Source of the DNA: Bacteroidota bacterium
Lineage (GTDB): Bacteria; Bacteroidota; Bacteroidia; Chitinophagales; Chitinophagaceae
Assembly (NCBI GenBank): GCA_016183765.1
Contig: JACPEA010000013.1
Span: 186,001-250,000 of the forward strand
Length of the DNA: 64,000 nt
Reading direction: 5' to 3'
Part shown: in pieces, positions 43,707-52,529 of the stretch
How the letters are laid out: the number at the start of each line of letters is the position of its first letter
Numbering within the stretch: the first letter of the stretch is position 1
The notes under the pieces: model-generated
The model's input: only the letters and a program-made list of their open reading frames with translations
Told to the model about the DNA's origin: nothing
The model's database searches: none
Program-made: the position numbers and the translations under genes

Positions 43707-45515
43707 ATGCAGCAATTATCGTTACACAGGTTCCATATACCGGTGATGGGATTAGCTTATACCATTGATTCTCCCATCAAAGTGGCCAGGTTTGGCATTT
43801 CTTCCGTGATCTCCATTGTAGAAGACCGTTTGGTTGAAATGATGCGGAAGACCTATTATCCCAGTATCAATCAGACCTATTTCCCCATTACGGTGCAGGA
43901 AGAGGATTACCGGGCCAAAAGAATTACCGATTACCTCAACCTGGTCAATACCATTGTTCAGGAGCAGGTGGATAAACTCAGAAATGCCGCATTTGAGGCA
44001 GGTTCTGAAATAGTCAAATATTTTGAGATGCTGCCCGAAAACAGCGCTGTTAAAAAATTGTACCGCCAAATGATGGAGCTGGACTGCCAGGCGGAGAAAG
44101 CGCAATTACAGGAACGTTTGCGTAAGCTGATCCGGCCGGGTAGTATTGATGTCAATATCATGACCAAACTGGACCGGGAACATCCGGATAAGGAAGGGTC
44201 CATTCCGCCGGATAGTTCTGAAGCGGTCACGGCATTGCGTGGGTATGTGAAAAGTGAGCTGGCAGACTCTTCCGTCGTATTTTCTGCCGGCATGAATCCG
44301 CGCCTGTATAATTACCTGGAGAACTGCCCCGAACTGGATATGAATGAGGACGGCAGTTTTACCAAGAAGATCATTATTAAGGTGAGCGATTACCGCTCTG
44401 CATTGATACAGGGTAAATACCTGGCCAAAAAAGGCCTCTGGGTAAGCGAGTTCCGGGTAGAGTCGGGCCTCAACTGCGGCGGGCATGCTTTTGCAACCGA
44501 CGGGTACCTGCTGGGGCCCATACTGGAGGAGTTTCGGCAGAACCGGTCCGGGCTCACAAGTGCATTGTTCGATATCTACAACGCGGCACTGGTGCGAAAA
44601 GGAAAAGCTGCGCTTCAGGAACCACCCGGCATGATCTTTTCCGTACAGGGAGGTATTGGAACCGCGGCAGAGGACCAGCTGCTGCATGAGCATTATGGAA
44701 TGGAAAGCACCGGCTGGGGAACCCCCTTTCTGCTGGTGCCCGAAGCAACCACTGTGGATGAGGATACACTCAGGAAATTAAGTGCGGCAAGAGAAGGAGA
44801 TATTACCCTGGGCCATCATTCTCCATTGGGTGTGCGGTTCCATTATCTCAAAGGCACCAGTTCGGACAAGGAACGATTGGAGAGGATCCGGCAGGGTAAA
44901 CCGGGAAGTCCCTGTACCGAAAAACACCTGGTCAGTAATACCGAATTTACCACGGAACCTATTTGTACCGCATCCATCAAATACCAGCAACTGAAAATTG
45001 AACGGCTGCGATCGATGGAGCTTCCGGAGCAGGAACGCAAAAAACAAATCGACCAGGTACTGGAAAAAGAATGTTTGTGCGTGGGACTCAGTAATGCTGC
45101 TGCCATCAAACACCAGCAGACTTTTGTCAAAAAACTGGAGGCAGTCACGATCTGTCCTGGCCCGAATATTGTCAATTTTTCCCAAGTGGTATCGCTGCAA
45201 ACGATGGTGAACCATATTTACGGCAGAGCCGATGTACTGATGAACGCTGGCAGGAGTCATATGTTTGTGTCAGAACTGAACCTGTACATCGATTATTTAC
45301 AGAACGAGCTGAGTAATGAAAAACAGGAAGAACTAACCCCTAAAAAGAAAAAGTTCTATGCTGGGTTTTACCAGAATATCAAAGAGGGAATCCATTACTA
45401 TAAAGCGCTTGATTCCATTCCGGTAGCTGATCGGGAGAAATTTCTGCAGGATCTTGCTTATGCAGAAGTTGCGCTGGACGGAGTGAATTACAGGTATGCC
45501 CTGGATCTGAATTAA
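43707..45515 (+). CDS. Large orphan protein, possibly a flavin TIM barrel with a cysteine cluster
   Basis: 602 residues, no signal or TM segment. I do not recognise a named family with confidence. ESGLNCGGHAFATDG (about 252), FSVQGGIGTAAEDQLL (about 312) and WGTPFLLVPEATTV resemble the phosphate-binding turns of nitronate-monooxygenase-like flavin barrels. In the C-terminal third, Cys residues recur as GSPCTEKH, EPICTAS, KECLCVGLSNAAA and VTICPGPN, which could hold an iron-sulfur cluster. The C-terminus is helical. It stands alone, with repeat-rich gaps on both sides. Translated start: ATG at 43707, preceded by AGG. Confidence 0.65.
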   Translation: MQQLSLHRFHIPVMGLAYTIDSPIKVARFGISSVISIVEDRLVEMMRKTYYPSINQTYFPITVQEEDYRAKRITDYLNLVNTIVQEQVDKLRNAAFEAGSEIVKYFEMLPENSAVKKLYRQMMELDCQAEKAQLQERLRKLIRPGSIDVNIMTKLDREHPDKEGSIPPDSSEAVTALRGYVKSELADSSVVFSAGMNPRLYNYLENCPELDMNEDGSFTKKIIIKVSDYRSALIQGKYLAKKGLWVSEFRVESGLNCGGHAFATDGYLLGPILEEFRQNRSGLTSALFDIYNAALVRKGKAALQEPPGMIFSVQGGIGTAAEDQLLHEHYGMESTGWGTPFLLVPEATTVDEDTLRKLSAAREGDITLGHHSPLGVRFHYLKGTSSDKERLERIRQGKPGSPCTEKHLVSNTEFTTEPICTASIKYQQLKIERLRSMELPEQERKKQIDQVLEKECLCVGLSNAAAIKHQQTFVKKLEAVTICPGPNIVNFSQVVSLQTMVNHIYGRADVLMNAGRSHMFVSELNLYIDYLQNELSNEKQEELTPKKKKFYAGFYQNIKEGIHYYKALDSIPVADREKFLQDLAYAEVALDGVNYRYALDLN

Positions 45516-45621
45516 TGAAAAAAAGCAGCAAGCGGAAATACTGACATCATCTGATTCTTCGATAGCTTCCTGAGTTTCCTGTCTCAGGAGCATGTGTTCT
45601 GCAATCATCAACCAGGTATTT

Positions 45622-45660
45622 CCCGCAGGCCCCCCCATCGGGGCAACGTCTGCGGAGAAC
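45622..45660. repeat. CCCGCAG hairpin repeat, copy a
   Basis: CCCGCAG, a C-run, CGGGG and GTCTGCGGAGAA occur in the same order as in copy b at 46473-46512. The outer CCGCAG and CTGCGG parts pair. It lies in the 322-base gap before the cupin gene, which is otherwise featureless. Confidence 0.6.
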
Positions 45661-45837
45661 AGCCGGATAGCTCCTAAGCATTAGGAATTCCGCCACAGGT
45701 TTACTAATTTAACTTCAACAAACCGGCTTTTTAGTGACCACGCTGTCAGTAGTAAGTCAGGCACCCGGAATTTCTGCCACTTTCAGTTTTACTGCCAGGT
45801 CGTGGATGAACCCTTTAGAGATCGGGAAGCCATTACC

Positions 45838-46401
45838 ATGCGCAGAAGAAAATTCATATTGACCACCATTGCCGCAGTTCCTTTCATGGTATTGGCAAAA
45901 TATAAAACAGTATATCCTATGAGAACAGGTAAACCATTCCAGGTAAAGTCGGGTGAGTCAAGGTTTGGCAAACGTTTCAAAATGAAGGGGGTGACATCCA
46001 ATACTCTTGACATAAAGATATCCGGAAGCGACTGCAACCAGGAACTGGCCGTTTTTGAACAAAGCGGGCAGACACCGAATGGCGGACCACCCCTGCATAT
46101 TCATATTGACCAGGATGAATGGTTCTTTGTTACGGAAGGGGCTTATTTATTTCAGTGTGGTGAGGACAGGTTTACGGTAAAAGCCGGCGAAACTATTTTT
46201 CTTCCGCGTAACATACCCCATGCATTTATACAACTTACCGAAACAGCAAGGACCATTGTTTCCTATATGCCTGCAGGAAAAATGGAGGCATTCTTTGCAG
46301 CTACCGACCAGTGGGTATCGCTGCCATCCAAAGAAGAGATCAGTAAAGTATTTGCTGACCATGGCATGAAAGTGGTAGGCGGATCCTTGAAAATTGATTG
46401 A
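45838..46401 (+). CDS. Exported cupin-domain protein
   Basis: 187 residues from the ATG at 45838, preferred because MRRRKFILTTIAAVPFMVLA looks like a twin-arginine-type signal; an in-frame ATG at 45802 would bury it. The cupin barrel follows: HIHIDQDEWFFVTEGAYLF (metal His/His/Glu), then GETIFLPRNIPHAF with the last His. The metal site is complete. Likely a periplasmic metal-binding or small-molecule enzyme; substrate unknown. Confidence 0.8.
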   Translation: MRRRKFILTTIAAVPFMVLAKYKTVYPMRTGKPFQVKSGESRFGKRFKMKGVTSNTLDIKISGSDCNQELAVFEQSGQTPNGGPPLHIHIDQDEWFFVTEGAYLFQCGEDRFTVKAGETIFLPRNIPHAFIQLTETARTIVSYMPAGKMEAFFAATDQWVSLPSKEEISKVFADHGMKVVGGSLKID

Positions 46402-46472
46402 CCGGCTAATTGCAAGAATGTCAAGAACTTTCCTACCCAACCTGAGTGCTGGCCTGGCTCTCATATTCTGCT

Positions 46473-46512
46473 CCCCGCAGAGCACCCCTCGGGGAGTGGT
46501 CTGCGGAGAAAA
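46473..46512. repeat. CCCGCAG hairpin repeat, copy b
   Basis: CTCCCCGCAGAGCACCCC pairs with GGAGTGGTCTGCGGAG to give a long GC-rich hairpin with few mismatches between the converging cupin and PPC-domain genes. There is no T-run, so it is not a classical terminator. Confidence 0.65.
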
Positions 46513-46580
46513 GAATACAGTATGGTCAGGAAGTTGCTGTTATCATAGAATTGTGTGGATCTGACCCGGCTCCTGTCAGC

Positions 46581-47423
46581 TTATTTCGTAATCGTTACGA
46601 TCAGTTTAGAAGCAAACACACTATTGTATCCATAGGCCATAACATACCAGGTTCCTGAGCGGGGACTTTGGAATGTACAGATCTCATCCTCCCTGTTAGA
46701 GTTTACACTGCCACAATCTGCGGTCCAGGTGTAACGGGGACTGACACTCACCGTTGGCTGGCTGCCATAGCGGACAAACATATCTGCCAGGTTATAGTCG
46801 GCCTGTCCGCCATCTTCCGTAAGTTTTACCGTCAGGCTTTTAGCCCCTGCCGGTACGGTAAAAGAGTACATTTTTTTGTCGAGCCTTTTGCCTGTAACCA
46901 CCTCGTTTAGCAGTGTTTGCGTAATAGTACCCGAACTACCGCCACTGCCGCTACCCGAGCCGCCTCCGCTACCTCCGCTACCCCCACTACCTCCGCTACC
47001 TCCACTACCGCCACCTGAGCTGCTGCCACTGCTCCTGACCAGTCCATAGAGCGATCCGCCGGAAGGTTTTACCGTAACCACATTCCCGATGATCTGAACG
47101 GTTCCTGTAGTAAATGAACCAAAACCGTTATTTCCTCTTACACTGCCGGTCCAGGTATCATCACCTGTTCTGGTCATGCCGGTGAAAATATAATAGCCTA
47201 CCAGGATCCCCAAATGAGGTATCCCGGCCTTTGAGAAAAAACCCGAGTTGCTGGATTCATCAAGCGTTACTTCCCATCCATCATTGGTTTCAAATACACC
47301 TTCAAAGTTCAGGGCCTTATTGATCAGCCCTGCTACTTTTTTGCATTGTATGTTGGAAAAACTCACCAGGCATATCAGACCTAATGCCAATATGCGTTGG
47401 ATACCGGATCTAAAAAATTTCAT
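46581..47423 (-). CDS. Secreted protein with Gly/Ser linker and PPC-like domain
   Basis: 280 residues from the ATG at 47423 (MKFFRSGIQRILALGLI); an in-frame ATG 30 bases earlier breaks the signal peptide. The signal ends near SNIQC, possibly a lipobox. Residues 35-130 form an unassigned domain (FEGVFETNDGWEVTLDESS). A low-complexity run of Gly-Gly-Ser units (about 135-165) links to a C-terminal PPC-like beta-sandwich (SYSFTVPAGAKSLTVKLTE and SGTWYVMAYGY). PPC domains usually accompany secreted enzymes. Confidence 0.75.
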   Translation of the reverse strand: MKFFRSGIQRILALGLICLVSFSNIQCKKVAGLINKALNFEGVFETNDGWEVTLDESSNSGFFSKAGIPHLGILVGYYIFTGMTRTGDDTWTGSVRGNNGFGSFTTGTVQIIGNVVTVKPSGGSLYGLVRSSGSSSGGGSGGSGGSGGSGGSGGGSGSGSGGSSGTITQTLLNEVVTGKRLDKKMYSFTVPAGAKSLTVKLTEDGGQADYNLADMFVRYGSQPTVSVSPRYTWTADCGSVNSNREDEICTFQSPRSGTWYVMAYGYNSVFASKLIVTITK

Positions 47424-47654
47424 AGCGTATGGTTTTTTATAATAGGCTTGCAAGGTGGTGGATTTGCATGGCCGGCGCTATACTGATAATTAGGTATTTT
47501 TCTGTCTTCGCAGAGTTCACCCGGGAGGCTGTTCTGTTGCATTGCCCCGGCAGCCTAAGAGGTAATAAAAAACAGCCAGTCAAAACCAGCTGTCGGCAAT
47601 GCCCATACTACTGATTGGAAATAATAATCCGGGATTGAATTGCGGAGCAGTGGT

Positions 47655-48197
47655 TTACAAAGAAATTTTCTCTTCCACCACCAAACCGGTGGCCAGGTCA
47701 ATACCTGTTAGTTCCACATAATCGATATTGGGTTTGAACAGCGTGCCACCGTTCACGGCTATGAAGATGCGGCTGACCATGAGTTGTTTGTTGTTGACGG
47801 TGGTGTAGATATGGTACCGTTTGTCCTCGCCTTCTTTCAGGTACAGTGTCAGTTTTTTGTAAGCGGCCAGGTAACATTCATAACTGTTCTCATCGATCGC
47901 GGTGGTTTTGATGCCGTAAGCGTATTTGCGCTGTATGTCGGTGAGTTCTTCGATCTGTCCTTTTTTGGCGTAACTGATCCAGTACACGTGAATGGGGCGT
48001 TTTTTGTTGAGTACGCCATTGTCTAGGTTCAGCTCATAGATCAGGGTATTGGTATTGGGCGGGCGCTGCAGGTAGAACAGCTGGTTGGGATTATGCGGCG
48101 GTACGGGATATGCCATATCCTGTGCGGCCAGCGGTGTAAAAGCCGTTAGCCATAACAAGGCAACCAGGTAAAAAAGACTTCTGTATATCCTTCCCAT
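47655..48197 (-). CDS. Secreted DUF4833-like protein
   Basis: 180 residues from the ATG at 48197; the frame is open further upstream but that part is not protein-like. Signal peptide MGRIYRSLFYLVALLWLTAF with cleavage near AAQ. The mature part has FYLQRPPNTNTLIYELNLD, KRPIHVYWISYAKKG, and YAYGI, matching my memory of DUF4833. Function unknown. Confidence 0.7.
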   Translation of the reverse strand: MGRIYRSLFYLVALLWLTAFTPLAAQDMAYPVPPHNPNQLFYLQRPPNTNTLIYELNLDNGVLNKKRPIHVYWISYAKKGQIEELTDIQRKYAYGIKTTAIDENSYECYLAAYKKLTLYLKEGEDKRYHIYTTVNNKQLMVSRIFIAVNGGTLFKPNIDYVELTGIDLATGLVVEEKISL

Positions 48198-48331
48198 AGT
48201 GAACGCAGTGATCTTTGGTTGGTGAAATAGGAGTCTCAGCTGTATACAGCAAGATACGCCTGATTCGGCAGATTTGAGTGGTCGCGGGGTATTGATTAAC
48301 GTGTTGTGTATTAAACCCGCTGCGTAAACTC

Positions 48332-48406
48332 CCTGTTCTGCGGTGAATAAGATTCCGAACAATAGCAACCGGTCTTTTTTAAAGGTTTTGTTCACCGCAG
48401 AACAGG
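48332..48406. repeat. 16-bp perfect inverted repeat
   Basis: CCTGTTCTGCGGTGAA (48332-48347) and TTCACCGCAGAACAGG (48391-48406) are exact reverse complements 43 bases apart. The CTGCGG core recalls the hairpins at 45622 and 46473. It lies in the 409-base gap between the divergent DUF4833 and Rrf2 genes; no small gene is seen there. Confidence 0.7.
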
Positions 48407-48557
48407 AGGAGCAGTGTTTTCGCAGAGGGTCCCGATTATCGTAAGAGGCTAATAGGAGCACAAAGCGTTATTGATTAATCAGGGGCCCATCCACCAGCGC
48501 ATGTTCACTGTCCGGCACCAACCTGGCCCGGGGGCTAATAAAATAAAAGAGAAAAAA

Positions 48558-48588
48558 GTATTTTACTAACCGATCTTTCTTAGTTTTG
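48558..48588 (+). promoter_or_regulatory. Promoter of the Rrf2-cbb3 unit with possible operator
   Basis: TAGTTTTG (48581-48588) is a perfect -7 box 19 bases before the Rrf2 ATG. The small palindrome AGTA-TTT-TACT (48558-48568) covers the -33 region. It resembles the half-sites of the palindrome before the RIC gene (AAAAGTA/TACTTTT). Confidence 0.5.
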
Positions 48589-48606
48589 CACTCAAGAAAA
48601 CTGCGT

Positions 48607-49038
48607 ATGGTATCAAAGACCTGCGAAAATGCGATCAGGGCCTTGCTGTTTGTGGCACAGAAGTCAAAGAACGGAGTCAGGGTAGGGGTTAAGGAGATCG
48701 CCAGATCGATCGACTCGCCGGAACCTTTTATCGCCAAGATATTGCAGGACCTGGGCCGCAAGGGCCTGGTTTCTTCAGCCAAGGGGCCCAATGGGGGTTT
48801 TTACCTGGATGCCAATGGTTTGCGGCAGAGTCTCGCCGATATCGTCAATGCCATCGATGGCGACAAACTGTTCACGGGTTGTGGACTGGGTTTGCGCAGC
48901 TGTTCGGCCAAAAAACCCTGTCCCATACACGATCAATTTGTGGAAGTGCGCGTCAGGATCAAAACCATGATGCAGAATGCCACCCTGGGCGATTACAATA
49001 CCGCATTGGAACTGGGCGAACGTTATTTAAGAAGATAG
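48607..49038 (+). CDS. Rrf2-family [Fe-S] transcriptional regulator
   Basis: 143 residues from the ATG at 48607; an earlier TTG lies inside the promoter. Winged helix in the N-terminal half (ENAIRALLFVAQKSKNG, KEIARSIDSPEPFIAKILQDL), then the cluster-binding cysteines C92, C99 and C105 (CGLGLRSCSAKKPCPIH). Members such as NsrR and IscR sense NO or cluster status. It leads the oxidase operon, so it probably controls it. Confidence 0.9.
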   Translation: MVSKTCENAIRALLFVAQKSKNGVRVGVKEIARSIDSPEPFIAKILQDLGRKGLVSSAKGPNGGFYLDANGLRQSLADIVNAIDGDKLFTGCGLGLRSCSAKKPCPIHDQFVEVRVRIKTMMQNATLGDYNTALELGERYLRR

Positions 49039-49083
49039 TTTTTTTCAATCAATAAAAGAGTAAAAGGTCTTAAATTATTTTAT

Positions 49084-51225
49084 ATGCTGAAAAGAGGGAT
49101 GTATACGCGTGTAAAAGCTATGCTGGTAGCTGCCTGTTTCTTTCCATTGTGGGCGCATGCGCAGCAGGGGGGGAGTGTTGGGAAACCGGGAACTGCACTA
49201 TTGTTCGTATTGCTGGCAGTACTGGTTGCGGTATTACTGGCGGCATTTTTTTTATCTGTTTCCGTGAGCAACCTGGTTGAAAAACGCAGGGGCCGGACAG
49301 CCGGTTCGCAAAAGCAGCAACTGCAGGATTACCTGACCAATTTCAACAGCCAGCAGCTCCGGAAATTATTGCACATCGCCGGGGAAAAAAGAAAGGGAGG
49401 TCAGAAACGGGTCACCGGCCTGGTGATTTTATTCCTGGGTACCTTGCACAGTAATCCTTTGCTGGCCCAGGCTGCCGATACCAAAACAAACCTGTTCAGT
49501 GAAACGGGGATCATCATCACCATCACCCTTATCCTGGTGCCGATCCTTGCGGCGATAGGGATCATGATCGTGAAACTTTCCGCCATGCTGCGCAGGCAGC
49601 GTAACCGCGAAGAGCTGGATGAGGCCGAACAACTGGCTGCATATCTTGCCACGCTGACCGATGAACAGGCCCTGCAGGAGCTGGCCAAAAGAAAAGAAGC
49701 GCTCGACTACCAACTGACCCATACCGAATTATCCGGACAACAGATGTCTGCAGACAACAAAGGCCTGATCAGTAATGTGAACACGCGCAGTTCCCTGCCC
49801 TTTGTATCGCCCAAAAAGAGAGCGCTCAAACGTCCCAATATCGATCCGCAATTGTCCAGGCTGATCCTGTGGTATATGGGCTGTGCTGCTTTCTGGCTGC
49901 TGTTCGGCACCACCATCGGCGAATACCTCGGTATCAAATTCGTATCGCCCGATGCGGACCATATCAGCTGGTTGAGTTTTGGCAGGTTACGTCCCGTGCA
50001 TACCAATGCTGTATTCTGGGGCTGGGCATCGTTGGGCATGTTGGGACTGGGATATTATATCGTTCCCATGGTCAGCAATACCCCGCTGGCCAGCATTAAA
50101 AAAGGATGGTATGCCCTCTGGCTCATCAATGCGGCCGTGGTATTGGGTACGATTTGCCTGATGGCGGGCATCAATAATGGCGGCGGCGAATACCGGGAAT
50201 ATATCTGGCCGGTAATGCTGTTGTTTGGCCTGGGCCTGGTACTGACGCTGATCAATTTCCTGCAGACCATTGCCCGTCGCAAGACCAAAGAGATCTACAT
50301 CTCCAACTGGTACATGGTTTCTGCCATCATGTTCGCACTCACCATTACCGCAGTGGCCTATATACCCACCTGGCAGAATGGCCTGGGCGAAACCATCATA
50401 CAGGGCTATTATATGCACCAGGGAGTGGGCATGTGGTTCATGCTGTTCACACTGGGCATTGTGTACTATATGTTGCCGCAACAGCTAAACCAGCCCATCT
50501 ATTCCTATAGCCTGGGTATACTGGCGTTCTGGACGCAGATCCTATTTTATACGCTAATCGGTACACACCATTTTGTATTCAGTTCCATTCCCTGGTGGTT
50601 GCAAACTGTGGCCATTGTAGGAAGTATGGGCATGGTGATACCGGTTGTGGCGGGCACCACCAATTTTATCATGACATTCAAAGGCGCCTGGCATAAAGTG
50701 GCGGGCAGTTATACGCTCCCGTTTTTCCTGGTGGGTATTATTTTTTATTGTACAGGCTCCTTGCAGGGAACGGCCGAAGCTTTCCGTTCCACTAACCTGA
50801 TCTGGCATTTCACCGATTTCACGGTAGCCCATTCGCACCTGACCATGTATGGCATCATCTGTTTTTTCCTGTGGGCGGGTATGTATGCCGTATTACCCAG
50901 GCTTACCGGAAGGGAAGCGCCGCAGGTAACGGTGGGGGCGCATTTCTGGCTGGCGCTGATCGGCCTGTTGTTCTACACCATTCCGCTGATGATCGGCAGT
51001 ACACTGCGCGGACAGATGTGGATCGAAGGCAAACCCTTTATTGAGACCGTAGTACATATGGCACCCTACTGGTTGTGGCGGGCCATTGGCGGAAGCCTGA
51101 TGTGGTTGTCGCATATCTTCTTTGCCTGGAATTTTTACAAGATGATCAGCAAACCGGAGACTGCTGATATCAAAGAGCTGGCGCTGCAGCAACTGGAAGT
51201 GCAAACAGAAGCCACCATTCATTAA
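49084..51225 (+). CDS. ccoN: Divergent cbb3-type oxidase subunit I with duplicated N-terminal extension
   Basis: 713 residues; a standard CcoN is about 470. The catalytic part (about 255-690) keeps every key residue at CcoN spacing: haem b His H306 (RPVHTNAV) and H585, haem b3 His H583, CuB His H445, H495 and H496, and Y489 at the position of the His-cross-linked Tyr. This favours O2 reduction over NO reduction. The first 240 residues are an extra region made of two similar halves: signal-like segment, TM helix, and charged helix (LVEKRRGRTAGSQ.. and LSAMLRRQRNREELDEAEQ..). I know of no such extension in CcoN. It follows the Rrf2 gene by 45 bases. Confidence 0.88.
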   Translation: MLKRGMYTRVKAMLVAACFFPLWAHAQQGGSVGKPGTALLFVLLAVLVAVLLAAFFLSVSVSNLVEKRRGRTAGSQKQQLQDYLTNFNSQQLRKLLHIAGEKRKGGQKRVTGLVILFLGTLHSNPLLAQAADTKTNLFSETGIIITITLILVPILAAIGIMIVKLSAMLRRQRNREELDEAEQLAAYLATLTDEQALQELAKRKEALDYQLTHTELSGQQMSADNKGLISNVNTRSSLPFVSPKKRALKRPNIDPQLSRLILWYMGCAAFWLLFGTTIGEYLGIKFVSPDADHISWLSFGRLRPVHTNAVFWGWASLGMLGLGYYIVPMVSNTPLASIKKGWYALWLINAAVVLGTICLMAGINNGGGEYREYIWPVMLLFGLGLVLTLINFLQTIARRKTKEIYISNWYMVSAIMFALTITAVAYIPTWQNGLGETIIQGYYMHQGVGMWFMLFTLGIVYYMLPQQLNQPIYSYSLGILAFWTQILFYTLIGTHHFVFSSIPWWLQTVAIVGSMGMVIPVVAGTTNFIMTFKGAWHKVAGSYTLPFFLVGIIFYCTGSLQGTAEAFRSTNLIWHFTDFTVAHSHLTMYGIICFFLWAGMYAVLPRLTGREAPQVTVGAHFWLALIGLLFYTIPLMIGSTLRGQMWIEGKPFIETVVHMAPYWLWRAIGGSLMWLSHIFFAWNFYKMISKPETADIKELALQQLEVQTEATIH

Positions 51226-51245
51226 TCATTTATCGGATACTACAC

Positions 51246-52247
51246 ATGGAATTTTTCAATAACCATATAAAACTATTCAGAACGGCATTTTTCTTTTTTG
51301 CGGGACTTACCCTCTTAGTGGCCATCCTGCCTGCCCTGAACAACCAGCAGATCAACAAACCGCTACCCAATGCGGCCGTGATGAGCGAAGATGCCACCAG
51401 GGGCAAACAGGTATTCATCGCCAATGGTTGTGTGGCCTGTCATACCCAGCAGGTGCGCAATGTGGATATGGACAAGACCTGGGGATCAAGGCCCAGTGTC
51501 GCAGCGGATTATGCGGCCATTACACGTACCGATACCTGGCGCAATACGGCTACGCTGATGGGTACCGAACGCACCGGTCCCGATCTTACGGATGTAGGTA
51601 ACCGCCAACCCAGTATCGACTGGAACCTGGTACACCTGTTCAACCCCAGGGCCGTGGTAAAAGAATCCATCATGCCGGCATATCCCTGGATGTTCAGGTT
51701 TACAAAAGAATTGGCGAAAGGAGATGTGGTGGTGAATGTTCCCAAAGAATGGCTCGGCGGTAAGGAAGGCAAACTGGTGGCAAAACCGGAAGCTTTACAA
51801 CTGGTGGCTTATTTGCAGTCGCTCAAACAGACCCCGTTACCCGATGGTTCTCCTACACCTGAATTCCTGTATAAACGAAAACAGGAAACGGCCAATGGCA
51901 CAGCTGCCAAAACACTGGATGGGGCAGCTATCTATACTGCTAACTGCCAAAGCTGTCACCAGGCCAATGGCGAAGGCTTGCCGGGCGCTTTCCCCCCGTT
52001 AAAGGGAAGTCCGGTGGTTACCGGCGATAACCTTGAATTGTATGTCAACATCATCCTGAACGGCTACGATGCCCGTGCAGAATACGGCGTGATGCCTGCC
52101 GTGGGTACTAATGCAAATCTGACTGCAGCGGAAATTACGGCCATCATTAACCATGAACGCAGTTCCTGGGGTAACAGTGCCAAAGAGGTCAGCGAAGCGG
52201 ATGTGAAAAAGCTCATGGATCTTGTAAAATTGAAAGCCCCTAAATAA
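51246..52247 (+). CDS. Fused CcoO-CcoP-like dihaem cytochrome c
   Basis: 333 residues. One N-terminal TM anchor (about 10-30), then a CcoO-like monohaem domain: CVACH at C62-H66, RTGPDLTDVGNR, and the distal Met in SIMPAYPW. After a linker comes a second, CcoP-like cytochrome c domain with CQSCH at C234-H238 and a C-terminal MPAVG Met. It carries electrons to the CcoN haem-copper site. No separate ccoP is present, so this protein replaces both usual cytochrome subunits. Confidence 0.88.
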   Translation: MEFFNNHIKLFRTAFFFFAGLTLLVAILPALNNQQINKPLPNAAVMSEDATRGKQVFIANGCVACHTQQVRNVDMDKTWGSRPSVAADYAAITRTDTWRNTATLMGTERTGPDLTDVGNRQPSIDWNLVHLFNPRAVVKESIMPAYPWMFRFTKELAKGDVVVNVPKEWLGGKEGKLVAKPEALQLVAYLQSLKQTPLPDGSPTPEFLYKRKQETANGTAAKTLDGAAIYTANCQSCHQANGEGLPGAFPPLKGSPVVTGDNLELYVNIILNGYDARAEYGVMPAVGTNANLTAAEITAIINHERSSWGNSAKEVSEADVKKLMDLVKLKAPK

Positions 52248-52253
52248 AACGGT

Positions 52254-52529
52254 ATGATAAAGAAACTTGTATTGATGGCAGGTTTGCTGTTCCTGCGTTC
52301 CGCAGTGATGGCCTGCGCTGCCTGTGAAAAACAGCAACCAAAGATCCTGCAGGGCATTACCCATGGCAGCGGTCCGCAGAGTAACTGGGACTACCTGATC
52401 ATTTCGGTAACGGCAGTGATCGTGCTGGTAACACTTGTCTTGTCGGTAAACTGGCTGATACGTCCCGGGGAACGTTCGGCCTCACATATCAAACAATGGA
52501 TCTTAAAGGATGAATATTATGGAAGATAA
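52254..52529 (+). CDS. Small membrane protein with CxxC
   Basis: 91 residues. A signal-like first segment ends in MACAACEKQQP, placing a CAAC pair at the membrane surface; a second helix (about 47-69) follows. The protein could be a CcoQ-like small subunit or a copper/redox assembly factor. Neither is proven. Its end overlaps the next gene. Confidence 0.6.
   Translation: MIKKLVLMAGLLFLRSAVMACAACEKQQPKILQGITHGSGPQSNWDYLIISVTAVIVLVTLVLSVNWLIRPGERSASHIKQWILKDEYYGR

Noticed and set aside
46473..46512. Intrinsic terminator between converging genes
   Set aside because: The hairpin is strong but no T-run follows on either strand, and the same motif occurs where no gene ends.
49084..51225. Nitric oxide reductase (NorB) instead of an oxidase subunit
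   Set aside because: Spacing of H306, H445, Y489, H495, H496, H583 and H585 follows CcoN, including the Tyr at the cross-link position that NorB lacks, and the next gene is CcoO/CcoP-like.
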